This document shows, in pieces, positions 1 to 7,723 of a DNA stretch of 17,783 nucleotides (its first letter is position 1; every line of letters starts with the position of its first letter). This stretch comes from Oscillospiraceae bacterium. GTDB taxonomy: Bacteria; Bacillota_A; Clostridia; Oscillospirales; CAG-272. Where the stretch lies: contig SVRU01000057.1 of assembly GCA_015064665.1 (NCBI GenBank), positions 1 to 17,783 of the forward strand, read 5' to 3'. The translations under genes and the position numbers were made by a program. The notes beneath the pieces are model-generated. The model worked only from the letters and a program-made list of their open reading frames with translations, was not told where the DNA came from and ran no database searches.

Positions 1-2278
1 CTTTTTCCCAAGTCAGATTGTGACCGCGGTAGGTTGTCGGGTTGCCTTGAGCATCATAAGTAATGTTCTGACCGTTGTAAGAGGTAAGCAGGTCTTTCCA
101 AGTATTGTTGCCATATTCATAGCTGATCTTTGTTGCTTCGGCTATTTCGCCCGATTCGTCTACTACACCCTTTGCGGTGATGTTACCGTAGTTATCATAT
201 TCAAACTTGGTAGTTACTCCGTTCTTGGATTCAGTTTTAAGCTGACCGAGAGCATCGTAGGTGTATTCAACAACACCGTCAAAGGTATCACTGACTTTGA
301 TGATTCTCTCTTCATCATCGTAGTCATACGAAATCGCACGACCGTCGGAGAGAATGATCTGGCTGACAAGCTGAGTGGTAGCAGAGGATTTAACCTTTGC
401 ATTGGTCTTGTGCTCGTTGGTTATCTTACCTGCGTGGTAAACGAACTGTCTGGAAACGAAGTCGGTTCCAAGCTGGAGCTCGTCGAACACCTTACGACCG
501 AAGGAGTCGGTTTTGGAATGGCTGGTTACCGTTCTGCCGCCTGCGGAGAACGTCACAACGGTGTTACCGTCGGTTGATTCAAAGCTGTAGGTGAACGTTT
601 CGCCGTTTGGCGTGGTAATAATCTTCTTCGTCATATTACCTTCGGAGTCATAGACGTAGCGGATACTGTCGGTTACTGTTTTCTCTACGATATTCTCGTC
701 GTCGAGCTCAATAGCGTAGGTAATTGCCTTGATAAGTATACCTTCATCGTATATATAATTATACTCTTTTTCCTCCATCATGTCAATAGAGCGTACTATA
801 TTTCCGCTGTTATCATAGACGTACTTATAGTGAGCAACAAGAACGTTATTCTTATTAAACCACTTTTCAGCGACAAGCTGACCGACACCGTTGTAGGTTG
901 CAGTCATTTTATCACCGTTTGCGTAGGTCATTTCTTTAAGTCTGCCGTTGCCGTTCTTGTAAGTATACTTAATAAGCGGCTCGGTTTTTCCGTCAATGCC
1001 TATTGATTCAAGATTGTGGAATGCGTTGTATGCAAGAGCGTACTTCATATCGTCGCCGCGGGCAATCTTGGTCATGTTGTCAAAGGTATCGTAAGAATAG
1101 GAAACGTGTGCAATTACATCGCCGTCAGAGTTCTTGCTTATTACCTTAGTAGTTCTGCCTGCATTGTCGTACTCATAAGCCGTCTTATTACCGCATCTGT
1201 CGGTTACTTCCTCGGTGCGTGAGGTATCCGGATTGACAGTATACTGAGTCGTATTACCTTGTGCATCGGTTTCGCTTATGAGGTCGTTTCCGGTGTTGTC
1301 GCCATCATCGTTATTATCCGCGTTATATCCAAAGGCACGGTAAATAGTTCCGAATTCACCGTCGGTGAAGGTGGTTTCGGTCAGAGCATTACCGAATGTG
1401 TCAATTGCCTCAGTAAAGCCTTGAGACTCATTGGTACCGGCGGTTGCTCCGCTATCCACGGAAGACGTACCGTCATCTTCATTGACAACAAAGTCGTCTG
1501 CCGTAAGCCCCTTTTCAATGCTGTTTCTTACAAGCTGGATATCATCAAAGTATGCGTTTTCCCGGTTGTAATCGTAGTCGCAGTAGATGTAAATATAATC
1601 AACATTTTTGCGTTTGCTCTTCGAGAACTGTATAGAGGTAAACTGCCAATCCTCGGTGCAAGGCGAGAAGTCTGCGGTAAATTCCTCGGTACCGTAGTCG
1701 GAGTAGCGAATAACCGCTCTGAGTCTGAACGTAGGAATACGGGAACCGTTTCTTTCGCGCATAGGAAGACCGTAGCCCTTTGCCCAGCCGGAGAGAGTGA
1801 AGGTTTCTCTTGTTGAGTTGGTTGAAATCGGATAGACGGTCTGTTTGCAATATCTTGCGCTATTGAGGTCACCTACTATGTGTGCAGACATGCTCATATT
1901 GAATCTATCTTTGGAGTCTATATAGCAGCCCGAAGAATTATTCCAGTAAGATGTGCCGAGTTCAAAGTTGCCGTTTTCAAGCATATTGTAGTCGTTTGCA
2001 AAGGGATTGTTTTCAAGCTGAGGAGCACATGCGTATACAAGTCCGGCTCCGTCAAGAACAAATTCAACCTTGACCGATTGTGCAGTTTTAATTTCAAAAG
2101 GTGCAATCAGTCTGACGTACTCGGAATCGGTATTTACCGTCTTTTCGCTGACGGCAAGTACGGTTCCATCGAGAGTTGACACTCTGATAAATACACCGGG
2201 ATTGCTGCCGGCAAACGTTTCCTTAACTTTTACGTAAGCAGAGAAGGTGTATTCGCCTGCCGGAAGCTGTACGGTTTC
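1..2278 (-). CDS. RHS/YD-repeat wall-associated protein, partial at both ends
   Basis: The minus strand is open for 759 codons from 2278 to the left edge and continues beyond it. The first ~300 residues resemble beta-sandwich carbohydrate-binding modules of secreted Clostridia proteins, with phrases such as LPAGEYTFSAYVKV and, later, ENGNFELGTSYW and AYFDDIQLVRN. After these come YD/RHS repeats (YEYDNAGRTTKV, YVYDSEGNMTKK, YTYDALGQLKTE, ITYDAQGNPTTYRGHNLTW). RHS proteins are large secreted beta-shell proteins that encase a C-terminal toxin or adhesin; that C-terminus would lie outside the window. No good start exists: the frame is closed at 2279-2281 by TAA, and the in-frame ATG and GTG codons nearby have no ribosome binding site. 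The frame upstream of the TAA still reads like the same protein, so this is probably the 3' part of a broken gene. The family is certain; functional status is doubtful. Confidence 0.85.
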
Positions 2279-2365
2279 TTAATATATACCGCTTGCCATG
2301 ACTTCAAATTTGTAGATTTTATATGTAGTATTTTCTGACAAATTTTGTGTAATGCTAAAGAAACT
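2279..2365 (-). pseudogene. Upstream remnant of the RHS protein, separated by an in-frame TAA
   Basis: Read on the minus strand in the same frame as the RHS protein below it, these codons give ASFFSITQNL then SENTTYKIYKFEVMASGIY, then TAA at 2281-2279, then ETVQLPAGEYTFSAYV. 'SGIY-x-ETVQLPAGEYTFSAYVK' reads as one continuous carbohydrate-binding-like strand pair, so the stop looks like a single substitution (for example CAA to TAA). The frame is closed further upstream by TGA at 2371-2369, inside the hairpin. This is inference from sequence continuity; a sequencing error at 2281 would give the same picture. Confidence 0.5.
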
Positions 2366-2397
2366 AGCTCAAATACAGTAATCTGTATTTGAGCTAG
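2364..2397 (-). terminator. 15-bp perfect hairpin after the toxin/immunity pair
   Basis: Positions 2364-2378 and 2383-2397 are exact reverse complements (CTAGCTCAAATACAG) around a TAAT loop. On the minus strand the stem is followed by TTTCTTTAGC, a modest T-rich tract. It lies 87 bp downstream of the immunity gene stop, so a terminator for the toxin/immunity genes is the simplest reading. The stem is AT-rich and the T tract is imperfect. A recombination-related palindrome at the boundary between two RHS pieces is the alternative. Confidence 0.5.
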
Positions 2398-2483
2398 CCC
2401 TGCCAAAACATATTTAGTTTTGTTAAATATTGAGGTGTGTTATATTATAAACATGCAAATTCAACCTTGATATTTTTTATTTT
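2398..2483. other. AT-rich spacer with no recognised gene
   Basis: This stretch lies between the hairpin and the end of the small membrane protein gene. I see no coding signal, promoter or repeat in it. Confidence 0.5.
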
Positions 2484-2711
2484 CTAGTGTTTAAAATAGA
2501 GTACTATCAAACCTATTGTTGTGACAACGAAAAATATGATTATAGCGACAACTCTTATCTGTCTATTGACCTTGTAATCATCTGTTTCAAAGCCATATAA
2601 ATTTTTGTCAATTTTCTTGTCGATTTTTTCCATCCAATAAGCAATTTTTATGGTACTTAAACAGAGAATAATCATTATGATAATAATAAGAATTGTAACT
2701 AAAATACGCAT
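2484..2711 (-). CDS. Small two-helix membrane protein, probable immunity protein to the adjacent RHS toxin tip
   Basis: This 75-aa protein begins MRILVTILIIIIMIILCL. I chose the ATG at 2711 because AAAGGTGA sits 6-7 bases upstream; a TTG start at 2729 would add six residues but has no such site. Residues ~3-22 form one membrane helix. A charged middle segment follows (WMEKIDKKIDKNLYGFETDDYKVNRQ), then a second helix at ~53-72 (VVAIIIFFVVTTIGLIVLYF). It starts 25 bp after the toxin-tip stop codon, in the same direction, and is equally AT-rich. In RHS and other polymorphic toxin systems the gene directly after the toxin tip normally encodes the cognate immunity protein, and membrane immunity proteins usually accompany membrane-targeting toxins. 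No sequence family was recognised, so the role rests on position and topology. Confidence 0.6.
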   Translation of the reverse strand: MRILVTILIIIIMIILCLSTIKIAYWMEKIDKKIDKNLYGFETDDYKVNRQIRVVAIIIFFVVTTIGLIVLYFKH

Positions 2712-2735
2712 AAATATCACCTTTCTCAATTGTTT

Positions 2736-3389
2736 TTATGCTAGTTGCTTAAAGAAAACTACTACATAATCGCACAGACTATATGTTGCTGTATTAATTT
2801 TGCTAGTTATTTTATTTTTTAAGTTCTTTATTTTTTGGGGGGTTAACAGAATCGTTTTAATCAATTTGTATATAGGCCCTGCAAATAAAGATAATACAGA
2901 ACCAATATAAGGAATGAATTTTAATACCTTTTTTAGTACTTTTGTAAAAATCCATTCAATGAATGCTTCCATAGTTTCTACAACACACTCTGCAATAATT
3001 GCCCTAATATCACCTAGGCGCATGGCTTTTTCGCCAATAGAGGCAATCATAGAGAGTATCCCAATTCCTAAAGCAACCTTTCCAATTACATTTTTGACTT
3101 TTGTTAATTTGGAAACAATGGAACCAATAGATTTCTTTACGGCAAGTGGACTACGTTCAATATCTTTAGCGATTTTGCTTATATCTTTTGGTGATAAAGA
3201 TGTATATACACCAATTAATCCAGCAACTGCTTTTTTCGCCCAATCAATAATTTTTTTAACAACCTTTAGGAAGGAATTGATGAATGATGTTACTACACTA
3301 AATGAGATATTACCTGAATCATCAATATCGTTTACAAAGTTATTTTCACAATAGCTGAACAGATTACACCTCAATGATGTATTAGACAT
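2736..3389 (-). CDS. RHS C-terminal toxin tip (orphan), hydrophobic and cationic
   Basis: The 217-aa frame starts at the ATG at 3389 and begins with the end of the RHS core (SLRCNLFSYCENNFVNDIDDSGN, corresponding to the usual 'Y..NNPVN..DPSG' boundary). After that boundary the sequence changes to an unrelated domain. It has amphipathic and hydrophobic stretches rich in lysine, for example FLKVVKKIIDWAKKAVAGLI, VALGIGILSMIASIG and ILKKVLKFIPYIGSVLSLFAG-like segments, and a lysine-rich end. Sharp divergence after an RHS core is the hallmark of polymorphic toxin tips. No nuclease or deaminase motif is visible, and the composition suggests a membrane-active or pore-forming effector. There is no clear ribosome binding site before 3389, so this may be a silent cassette that is expressed only after recombination onto a full RHS gene. 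Low GC relative to the pfl operon suggests transfer. Confidence 0.65.
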   Translation of the reverse strand: MSNTSLRCNLFSYCENNFVNDIDDSGNISFSVVTSFINSFLKVVKKIIDWAKKAVAGLIGVYTSLSPKDISKIAKDIERSPLAVKKSIGSIVSKLTKVKNVIGKVALGIGILSMIASIGEKAMRLGDIRAIIAECVVETMEAFIEWIFTKVLKKVLKFIPYIGSVLSLFAGPIYKLIKTILLTPQKIKNLKNKITSKINTATYSLCDYVVVFFKQLA

Positions 3390-3539
3390 GCTTATATAAT
3401 TTATTTCATCCCCATTAATAAACCTACCAACCTGAGCATCATAATATCTGCTCTGGAGATAATAAAGCCCGAGTTCAGCATCGTAGTAATAACCCCTATA
3501 CTTGAACGGGTTGTTTGCTACCGAGGTAGATGCTTCGGA
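3390..3539 (-). pseudogene. RHS-core remnant fused upstream of the toxin tip
   Basis: In the same frame as the toxin tip, this stretch encodes the RHS-associated core signature: NNPFKYRGYYYDAELGLYYL, then QSRYYDAQVGRFINGDE. This is the canonical 'YYLQSRYYDPxxGRFIxxD' block that precedes the variable tip in RHS proteins. The frame is closed by TAA at 3542-3540, so the rest of the parent RHS protein is missing. The recognisable homology begins almost at the pflA stop codon. Such core-plus-tip fragments without a start are the known form of displaced ('orphan') RHS tips. Confidence 0.75.
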
Positions 3540-3543
3540 TTAT

Positions 3544-4266
3544 TCACTCTTGCCTACACAATATTTCGTTTAATTTCTCCATCTTTTCCTTTGTCGGTGT
3601 CGGAAGATTGGCGAAGGGGAATTCTATGCCGAGGCTGTCGTATTTTGTCTGACAGATTTTCTTGAAGGGAAGAAGCTCGATTTTGTCGACGCAGGCGTTG
3701 GCGTCGGCTATTTCTTTGAGTTTATGAATATTTCCCTCGTTATCGTTAAGAGTCGGAATTATAACCTGGCGCAGCGTGGTTTTTATTTCTTTTTCGTTAA
3801 GATAATCGAGAAAAGTTAACACGGGGTCGATAGAGCAGCCGACGTGACGCCTGTAAAGACCGTCTTTCGTGTATTTTATATCAAGAAGCACTCGGTCGGT
3901 CACCAAAAGAAGCTCGCGCACAGCGTTTGTCAGAATGCTTCCCGACGTGTCAAGGCAGGTGTTTATATTTTCCTTTTTGCAAAGTGTGAAAAGCTCCTTT
4001 GCAAATTCCGCCTGCAAAAGCGGCTCTCCGCCGGAAAGGGTAATTCCGCCGTCGTTTCCGAAATACTCTCGGTACCGTGTTACTTTTTCAAGAATTTCGG
4101 CGGGGGTGTAAAGCACGCCGCCCGACGTGCTTTGCGTGTCGGGATTGTGACAGCAGCCGCATCTGAGGTTGCAGCCCTGCATAAATACGACGAATCTCAC
4201 ACCCGGTCCGTCAAGCGTGCCGAGCGACTGTATGGAATGGACTTTTCCAAAAACCGTCTTTTTCAT
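3544..4266 (-). CDS. pflA: Pyruvate formate-lyase activating enzyme (radical SAM)
   Basis: This 240-aa protein has the length expected for the family (about 245 aa). It uses S-adenosylmethionine and a [4Fe-4S] cluster to place the glycyl radical on pyruvate formate-lyase. The cluster motif CX3CX2C is C32, C36 and C39 in [12 protein letters not shown], and the N-terminal signature [19 protein letters not shown] is typical. The SAM-binding GGEP motif is present ([10 protein letters not shown]). Its ATG overlaps the pflB stop codon (ATGA at 4263-4266), so translation is probably coupled. No terminator follows; RHS-derived sequence begins 2 bp after the stop. The enzyme is cytoplasmic and oxygen-sensitive, consistent with an anaerobe. 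Confidence 0.95.
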   Translation of the reverse strand: MKKTVFGKVHSIQSLGTLDGPGVRFVVFMQGCNLRCGCCHNPDTQSTSGGVLYTPAEILEKVTRYREYFGNDGGITLSGGEPLLQAEFAKELFTLCKKENINTCLDTSGSILTNAVRELLLVTDRVLLDIKYTKDGLYRRHVGCSIDPVLTFLDYLNEKEIKTTLRQVIIPTLNDNEGNIHKLKEIADANACVDKIELLPFKKICQTKYDSLGIEFPFANLPTPTKEKMEKLNEILCRQE

Positions 4267-6494
4267 ATACTTTCGTGGAAGGTGCGGCTTATAACCTCGC
4301 GCTGCTGCTCTCGAGAGAGCTTTGTGAAGTTTACGGCGTAGCCGGATACTCTTATCGTGAGGTTGGGATACGCTTCGGGGTTTTCGTACGCCTTCATAAG
4401 AGTTTCTCTGTTCATTACGTTTACGTTGATGTGGTGCGCGCCCTTTTTGAAGTATCCGTCAAGTATAGCGACGAGGTTTGAAATTCTTTCCTCTTCCTCT
4501 CTTCCGAGAGCTTCGGGGGTCACCGAGAAGGTGTTTGAGATTCCGTCACGGCAATCCTCGTAGGATATTTTAGCAACCGAGTTGAGCGATGCCAAAGCAC
4601 CGTTTTCCTCTCTGTTGTGCATCGGGTTTGCTCCGGGGGCAAAGGGTGCTTGCGCGCCTCTTCCGTCGGGGGTTGCGCCCGTGTTCTTTCCGTACATAAC
4701 GTTCGAGGTTATCGTCAACACCGAAAGGGTGTGTATCGCGCCTCTGTACGTCGGGGTTTTGCGAAGCTCGGTTATTACCTTGTGGGTAATATCCTTTGCG
4801 ATAAGGTCAACTCTGTCGTCGTCGTTGCCGTATTTCGGGAAGTCGCCTACCGTGTCAAAATCCACGATGTAGCCGTCTTCATTCTTAATAGAACGTACGT
4901 TTGCGTATTTTATTGCCGAAAGCGAGTCGGTGATTACCGAAAGCCCCGCAATGCCGAACGCCATAAAGCGTTCAACCTCGGTGTCGTGAAGCGCCATTTG
5001 AATCTTTTCGTAGGCGTACTTATCGTGCATATAGTGAATGACGTTCATCGTGTTGACGTAGAGGTGAGAGAGCCATTCGTTATATACGTCGAATCTTCTC
5101 ATGACCTCGTTATAGTCAAGCGCACCGTCCGAAAGCGGCGGCATCTGCGGTCCGATATGCATACCGCTCGTCGTGTCGTAACCGCCGTTTATAGCTATAA
5201 GAAGAAGCTTCGGCAGATTTGCGCGCGCTCCGAAAAATTGCATCTGCTTGCCGACGGTCATAGCCGAAACACAGCAGGCGATAGCGTAGTCGTCGCCGTG
5301 AAGCTTGCGCATCAGCTCGTCGCTCTCGTACTGGATTGAGTCTGTGTCAGCCGACACCTTGGCGCAGAATCTCTTGAATCCGTCGGGCAGGGCAGGCGAC
5401 CAAAGCACCGTGAGGTTGGGCTCGGGAGATGAGCCAAGGGTATAGAGCGTGTTGAGCATACGGAACGTGTTTTTGGTAACGAGGGTTCTTCCGTCCTCGC
5501 CCATACCGCCGAGCGATTCGGTTATCCACATCGGGTCGCCGCCGAAAAGCTCGTTGTATTCGGGTGTTCTGAGATGGCGCGCCATGCGAAGCTTCATTAC
5601 GAAATCGTCCATAAGCTCCTGCGCTCCCTCTTCGGTGAGGGTGCCGTTTTCAATATCCCGCTCAATATAAATATCAAAGAAGGTTGACACTCTTCCGAGC
5701 GACATTGCCGCGCCGTTCTGCTCCTTTATCGCTCCGAGGTATCCGAAATAGGTCCATTGAATAGCCTCCCTTGCGTTCTTTGCGGGAGCGGAGATGTCAA
5801 AGCCGTACATTGCCGCCATTTCTTTAAGATATCCGAGGAAGGATATCTGTCTGAAAAGCTCTTCATTAATACGGATAATCTCTGCATCAAAATCCGCGTT
5901 TCTGAGATTTGCCTTATCTTTTTTCTTTTCCTCTATAAGCTTATCTACTCCGTAAAGAGCAACTCTGCGGTAGTCGCCGATAATTCTTCCTCTGCCGTAC
6001 GCATCGGGAAGTCCGGTTATGACGTGGCACCTTCTTGCCGCGCGCATCTCATCGGTGTAAACACGGAAAACTCCGTCGTTGTGCGTTGTGCGATAGGTGA
6101 ATTCCTCTTCTATCTTCCGCCCGAGCTTATAGCCGTAAGCCTCGCACGCCTGGCGCGCCATTCTTATGCCGCCAAAGGGGTTAACTCCTCTTTTCAACGG
6201 GCGGTTGGTCTGAAGACCTACGATAAGCTCGTTTTCCTTATCAAGATATCCGGGGGTGTAGCTTGTGAGTGAGGAAACCGTATCCGTGTCAATATCAAGC
6301 ACTCCGCCAAACTGTCTTTCAAGCTTGAACAGCGCCTCAAGCCTTGCCATAAGGGTCTTGGTTCTTTCGGTTGCGCCCGCAAGAAATTCCGAGCCGCCCT
6401 TGTATTCCTTATAGTTTTTCTGAATAAAATCACGGACGTTTATTTCGTCCTGCCATACGCCCGCGGTAAAACCGCGCCAATTTTCGTGTGTCAT
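4263..6494 (-). CDS. pflB: Formate C-acetyltransferase (pyruvate formate-lyase)
   Basis: The enzyme converts pyruvate and CoA to acetyl-CoA and formate in anaerobic fermentation. The formate also feeds 10-formyltetrahydrofolate and purine synthesis. The start is set at the ATG at 6494 (743 aa), where AAAAGGAGA lies 5-6 bases upstream; a GTG at 6524 in the same frame has no such support. Active-site cysteines C407-C408 lie in [20 protein letters not shown]. The glycyl radical residue is G718 in RVSGYAVNF, close to the C-terminus as in E. coli PflB (C418/C419, G734, 760 aa). The dehydratase-type members of the family lack the double cysteine, so this is a true PFL. Expression starts from the promoter and riboswitch upstream, and pflA follows with overlap. 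Confidence 0.97.
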   Translation of the reverse strand: MTHENWRGFTAGVWQDEINVRDFIQKNYKEYKGGSEFLAGATERTKTLMARLEALFKLERQFGGVLDIDTDTVSSLTSYTPGYLDKENELIVGLQTNRPLKRGVNPFGGIRMARQACEAYGYKLGRKIEEEFTYRTTHNDGVFRVYTDEMRAARRCHVITGLPDAYGRGRIIGDYRRVALYGVDKLIEEKKKDKANLRNADFDAEIIRINEELFRQISFLGYLKEMAAMYGFDISAPAKNAREAIQWTYFGYLGAIKEQNGAAMSLGRVSTFFDIYIERDIENGTLTEEGAQELMDDFVMKLRMARHLRTPEYNELFGGDPMWITESLGGMGEDGRTLVTKNTFRMLNTLYTLGSSPEPNLTVLWSPALPDGFKRFCAKVSADTDSIQYESDELMRKLHGDDYAIACCVSAMTVGKQMQFFGARANLPKLLLIAINGGYDTTSGMHIGPQMPPLSDGALDYNEVMRRFDVYNEWLSHLYVNTMNVIHYMHDKYAYEKIQMALHDTEVERFMAFGIAGLSVITDSLSAIKYANVRSIKNEDGYIVDFDTVGDFPKYGNDDDRVDLIAKDITHKVITELRKTPTYRGAIHTLSVLTITSNVMYGKNTGATPDGRGAQAPFAPGANPMHNREENGALASLNSVAKISYEDCRDGISNTFSVTPEALGREEEERISNLVAILDGYFKKGAHHINVNVMNRETLMKAYENPEAYPNLTIRVSGYAVNFTKLSREQQREVISRTFHESI

Positions 6495-6540
6495 AAAAAT
6501 CTCCTTTTCAACTTTTTGACTCACCGATTTGATTTCTTAA

Positions 6541-6579
6541 AAAACAAAAAGGGCAAGTCAGCTTGAAACTGATTTGCCC
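6541..6579 (-). terminator. Riboswitch-controlled intrinsic terminator in the pfl leader
   Basis: On the minus strand, GGGCAAATCAG pairs with CTGACTTGCCC (one A-C mismatch, 6579-6551), followed by TTTTTGTTTT (6550-6541). The first bases of the stem, GGGCA, are also the conserved 3' end of the ZTP aptamer. Folding of the ligand-bound aptamer should therefore block the terminator and switch transcription on. Confidence 0.85.
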
Positions 6580-6650
6580 AGACGGTCGGCGTAAAAACTT
6601 CTACATTCCCCCGCGGTAGTCCGCGATTTCCGTCAGTTATGTAAAAGCTG
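6575..6650 (-). promoter_or_regulatory. ZTP (pfl-motif) riboswitch aptamer
   Basis: The minus-strand leader carries the features of the pfl/ZTP riboswitch class. An outer helix forms from UACAU and AUGUA. Within it lie the conserved ACUGACGGAAAU segment and a hairpin CGCGG-ACUA-CCGCG. The 3' domain is GCCGACCGUCUGGGCA, matching the family's near-invariant CCGCCUGGGC element except for one base. The class senses ZMP/ZTP, the AICAR phosphates that build up when 10-formyl-THF is short, and was first named for its position before pfl genes. Here it precedes pflB by about 80 nt and overlaps a terminator, as expected for an ON switch that raises formate supply. Confidence 0.88.
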
Positions 6651-6657
6651 TACCTTA

Positions 6658-6686
6658 ATTATACAGTAAGGAAATGAATTTGTCAA
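6658..6686 (-). promoter_or_regulatory. Consensus sigma-A promoter of pflBA
   Basis: On the minus strand, TTGACA (6686-6681) and TATAAT (6663-6658) are both perfect consensus boxes with a 17-bp spacer. The predicted start, around 6651, would begin the RNA directly at the ZTP aptamer. It lies 30 bp after the araC stop codon, so pflBA has its own promoter. Confidence 0.88.
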
Positions 6687-6715
6687 TCCAAAAAAACAAT
6701 TTTCCAAAAAATACT

Positions 6716-7504
6716 TTACGCCTCCTCCGACGGCTTTTTTCCGAAGTGCTCGGTGTAGTTTCGGTAAAAGGTGGTATAGTCGTCAAATCCGCACGCCTCT
6801 GCAACGTCGATGGGCTTTATGCCCTTGCGCAGCTGCTTTTGCGCACTTAGCAAACGCTTTTCGGTAATATATTTCTTCGGCGTTTTGAAAAGCTCCTGCT
6901 TGAAAAGTCTGAAAAGGTAGCTGTCCGTTACAAAAACCGCCTGAGCGACCTCGGATATATCCTTTATGGAAAAGAGATTTTCTCCGATATATGCAAGCGC
7001 CTTTGAGAGTATTGGATTAACGACGGAGAAGTCGTTTTCTTTCGTCTGATCCGCAATCGAAAGATTGTATATCATTTCCTGAATCAACAGCTTAAATATA
7101 TCTATATAGAAGTCTTCGGCAAAGTTTTCGGTATAAAAACCGAATTTTTTAAACAGTTCGTCTATGATACTGCCGCTCTCGACGTTTACGACGTCAAGCC
7201 CGTCGGGGAGCAGATGCATGTTTATTCCCAGCCTTTTGTGGTCGAAAAGCAGGTCGTGCCGCTCGTAGACGGCGTGCGAGTCGATCTGTATAAAATGATA
7301 TTTTGAGGGGCGCGTAATTATAAGGTCGCCCGGCCGAAGCTTGTATTTTTTGTCCTCGATCACGTAGGTGGCATCGCCGCTCAAAAAGTAAAGAAATTCG
7401 TAGGCGTTATGCGAGTGACCCGAAAAACCCGGAATCGGATCCTTTTTCGAATAGTAATTATATCTCAGATTATCGACCGCGTGTACGAATATCTCTTTAG
7501 ACAT
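6716..7504 (-). CDS. AraC-family transcriptional regulator with N-terminal cupin
   Basis: This 262-aa protein starts at ATG 7504, with GGAAAGGA about ten bases upstream. The N-terminal half is a cupin-like ligand domain (GHSHNAYEFLYFLSG, then YKLRPGDLIITRPSKYH). The C-terminal ~90 residues are two helix-turn-helix motifs of AraC type: FSIKDISEVAQAVFVTDSYL, then IKPIDVAEACGFDDYTTFYR before a closing FGKKPSE. It is divergent from the oxidoreductase operon that starts at 7724, with 219 bp shared between them. By the usual logic it activates that operon in response to a sugar-like ligand. It could also affect pflBA, which follows in the same direction, but pflBA has its own strong promoter. Confidence 0.88.
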   Translation of the reverse strand: MSKEIFVHAVDNLRYNYYSKKDPIPGFSGHSHNAYEFLYFLSGDATYVIEDKKYKLRPGDLIITRPSKYHFIQIDSHAVYERHDLLFDHKRLGINMHLLPDGLDVVNVESGSIIDELFKKFGFYTENFAEDFYIDIFKLLIQEMIYNLSIADQTKENDFSVVNPILSKALAYIGENLFSIKDISEVAQAVFVTDSYLFRLFKQELFKTPKKYITEKRLLSAQKQLRKGIKPIDVAEACGFDDYTTFYRNYTEHFGKKPSEEA

Positions 7505-7608
7505 GTAATTTCGGTCCTTTCCTATAATTTAAAGAGTTCTGCGAGTGTGAGAGGCGAAGTAACGGGATTTTCCGCTTTGTTTTTTTGCGCGCGCATCATA
7601 TATACCGT

Positions 7609-7637
7609 ATTATATCATGACGGTTCATAAAATGCAA
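7609..7637 (-). promoter_or_regulatory. Putative promoter of the araC-type gene (extended -10)
   Basis: On the minus strand a TGATATAAT extended -10 (TATAAT at 7614-7609) lies 17 bp from TTGCAT (7637-7632), a poor -35 box. The transcript would have a leader of about 100 nt. A weak -35 with an extended -10 is a common form in Bacillota. Confidence 0.55.
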
Positions 7638-7659
7638 TAGGTTTGTACATTTTTTGATA

Positions 7660-7688
7660 TTTACTATGCAAATAATATATTATATAAT
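7660..7688 (+). promoter_or_regulatory. Putative promoter of the oxidoreductase/epimerase operon
   Basis: A perfect TATAAT at 7683-7688 is 17 bp downstream of TTTACT (7660-7665), a poor -35 box, as expected for an activator-dependent promoter. The motif ATGCAA occurs twice, at 7632-7637 and 7666-7671, each next to or within one of the two divergent -35 regions. These are candidate AraC half-sites, with low certainty. Confidence 0.5.
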
Positions 7689-7723
7689 TTGAGTAGAATT
7701 AAAATTCAAAGGAGAACCACTCT

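Noticed and set aside
20..577. Open plus-strand frame of 185 codons at the left edge
   Set aside because: It is the complement of the RHS-repeat coding frame on the minus strand; its translation has no family features, while the minus strand gives clear YD repeats.
2364..2397. Hairpin as an insertion-sequence end
   Set aside because: No transposase, no second copy and no target-site duplication were seen; a terminator or boundary palindrome is enough.
4617..5339. 240-codon plus-strand frame
   Set aside because: It lies fully within pflB on the other strand, whose catalytic motifs are unmistakable.
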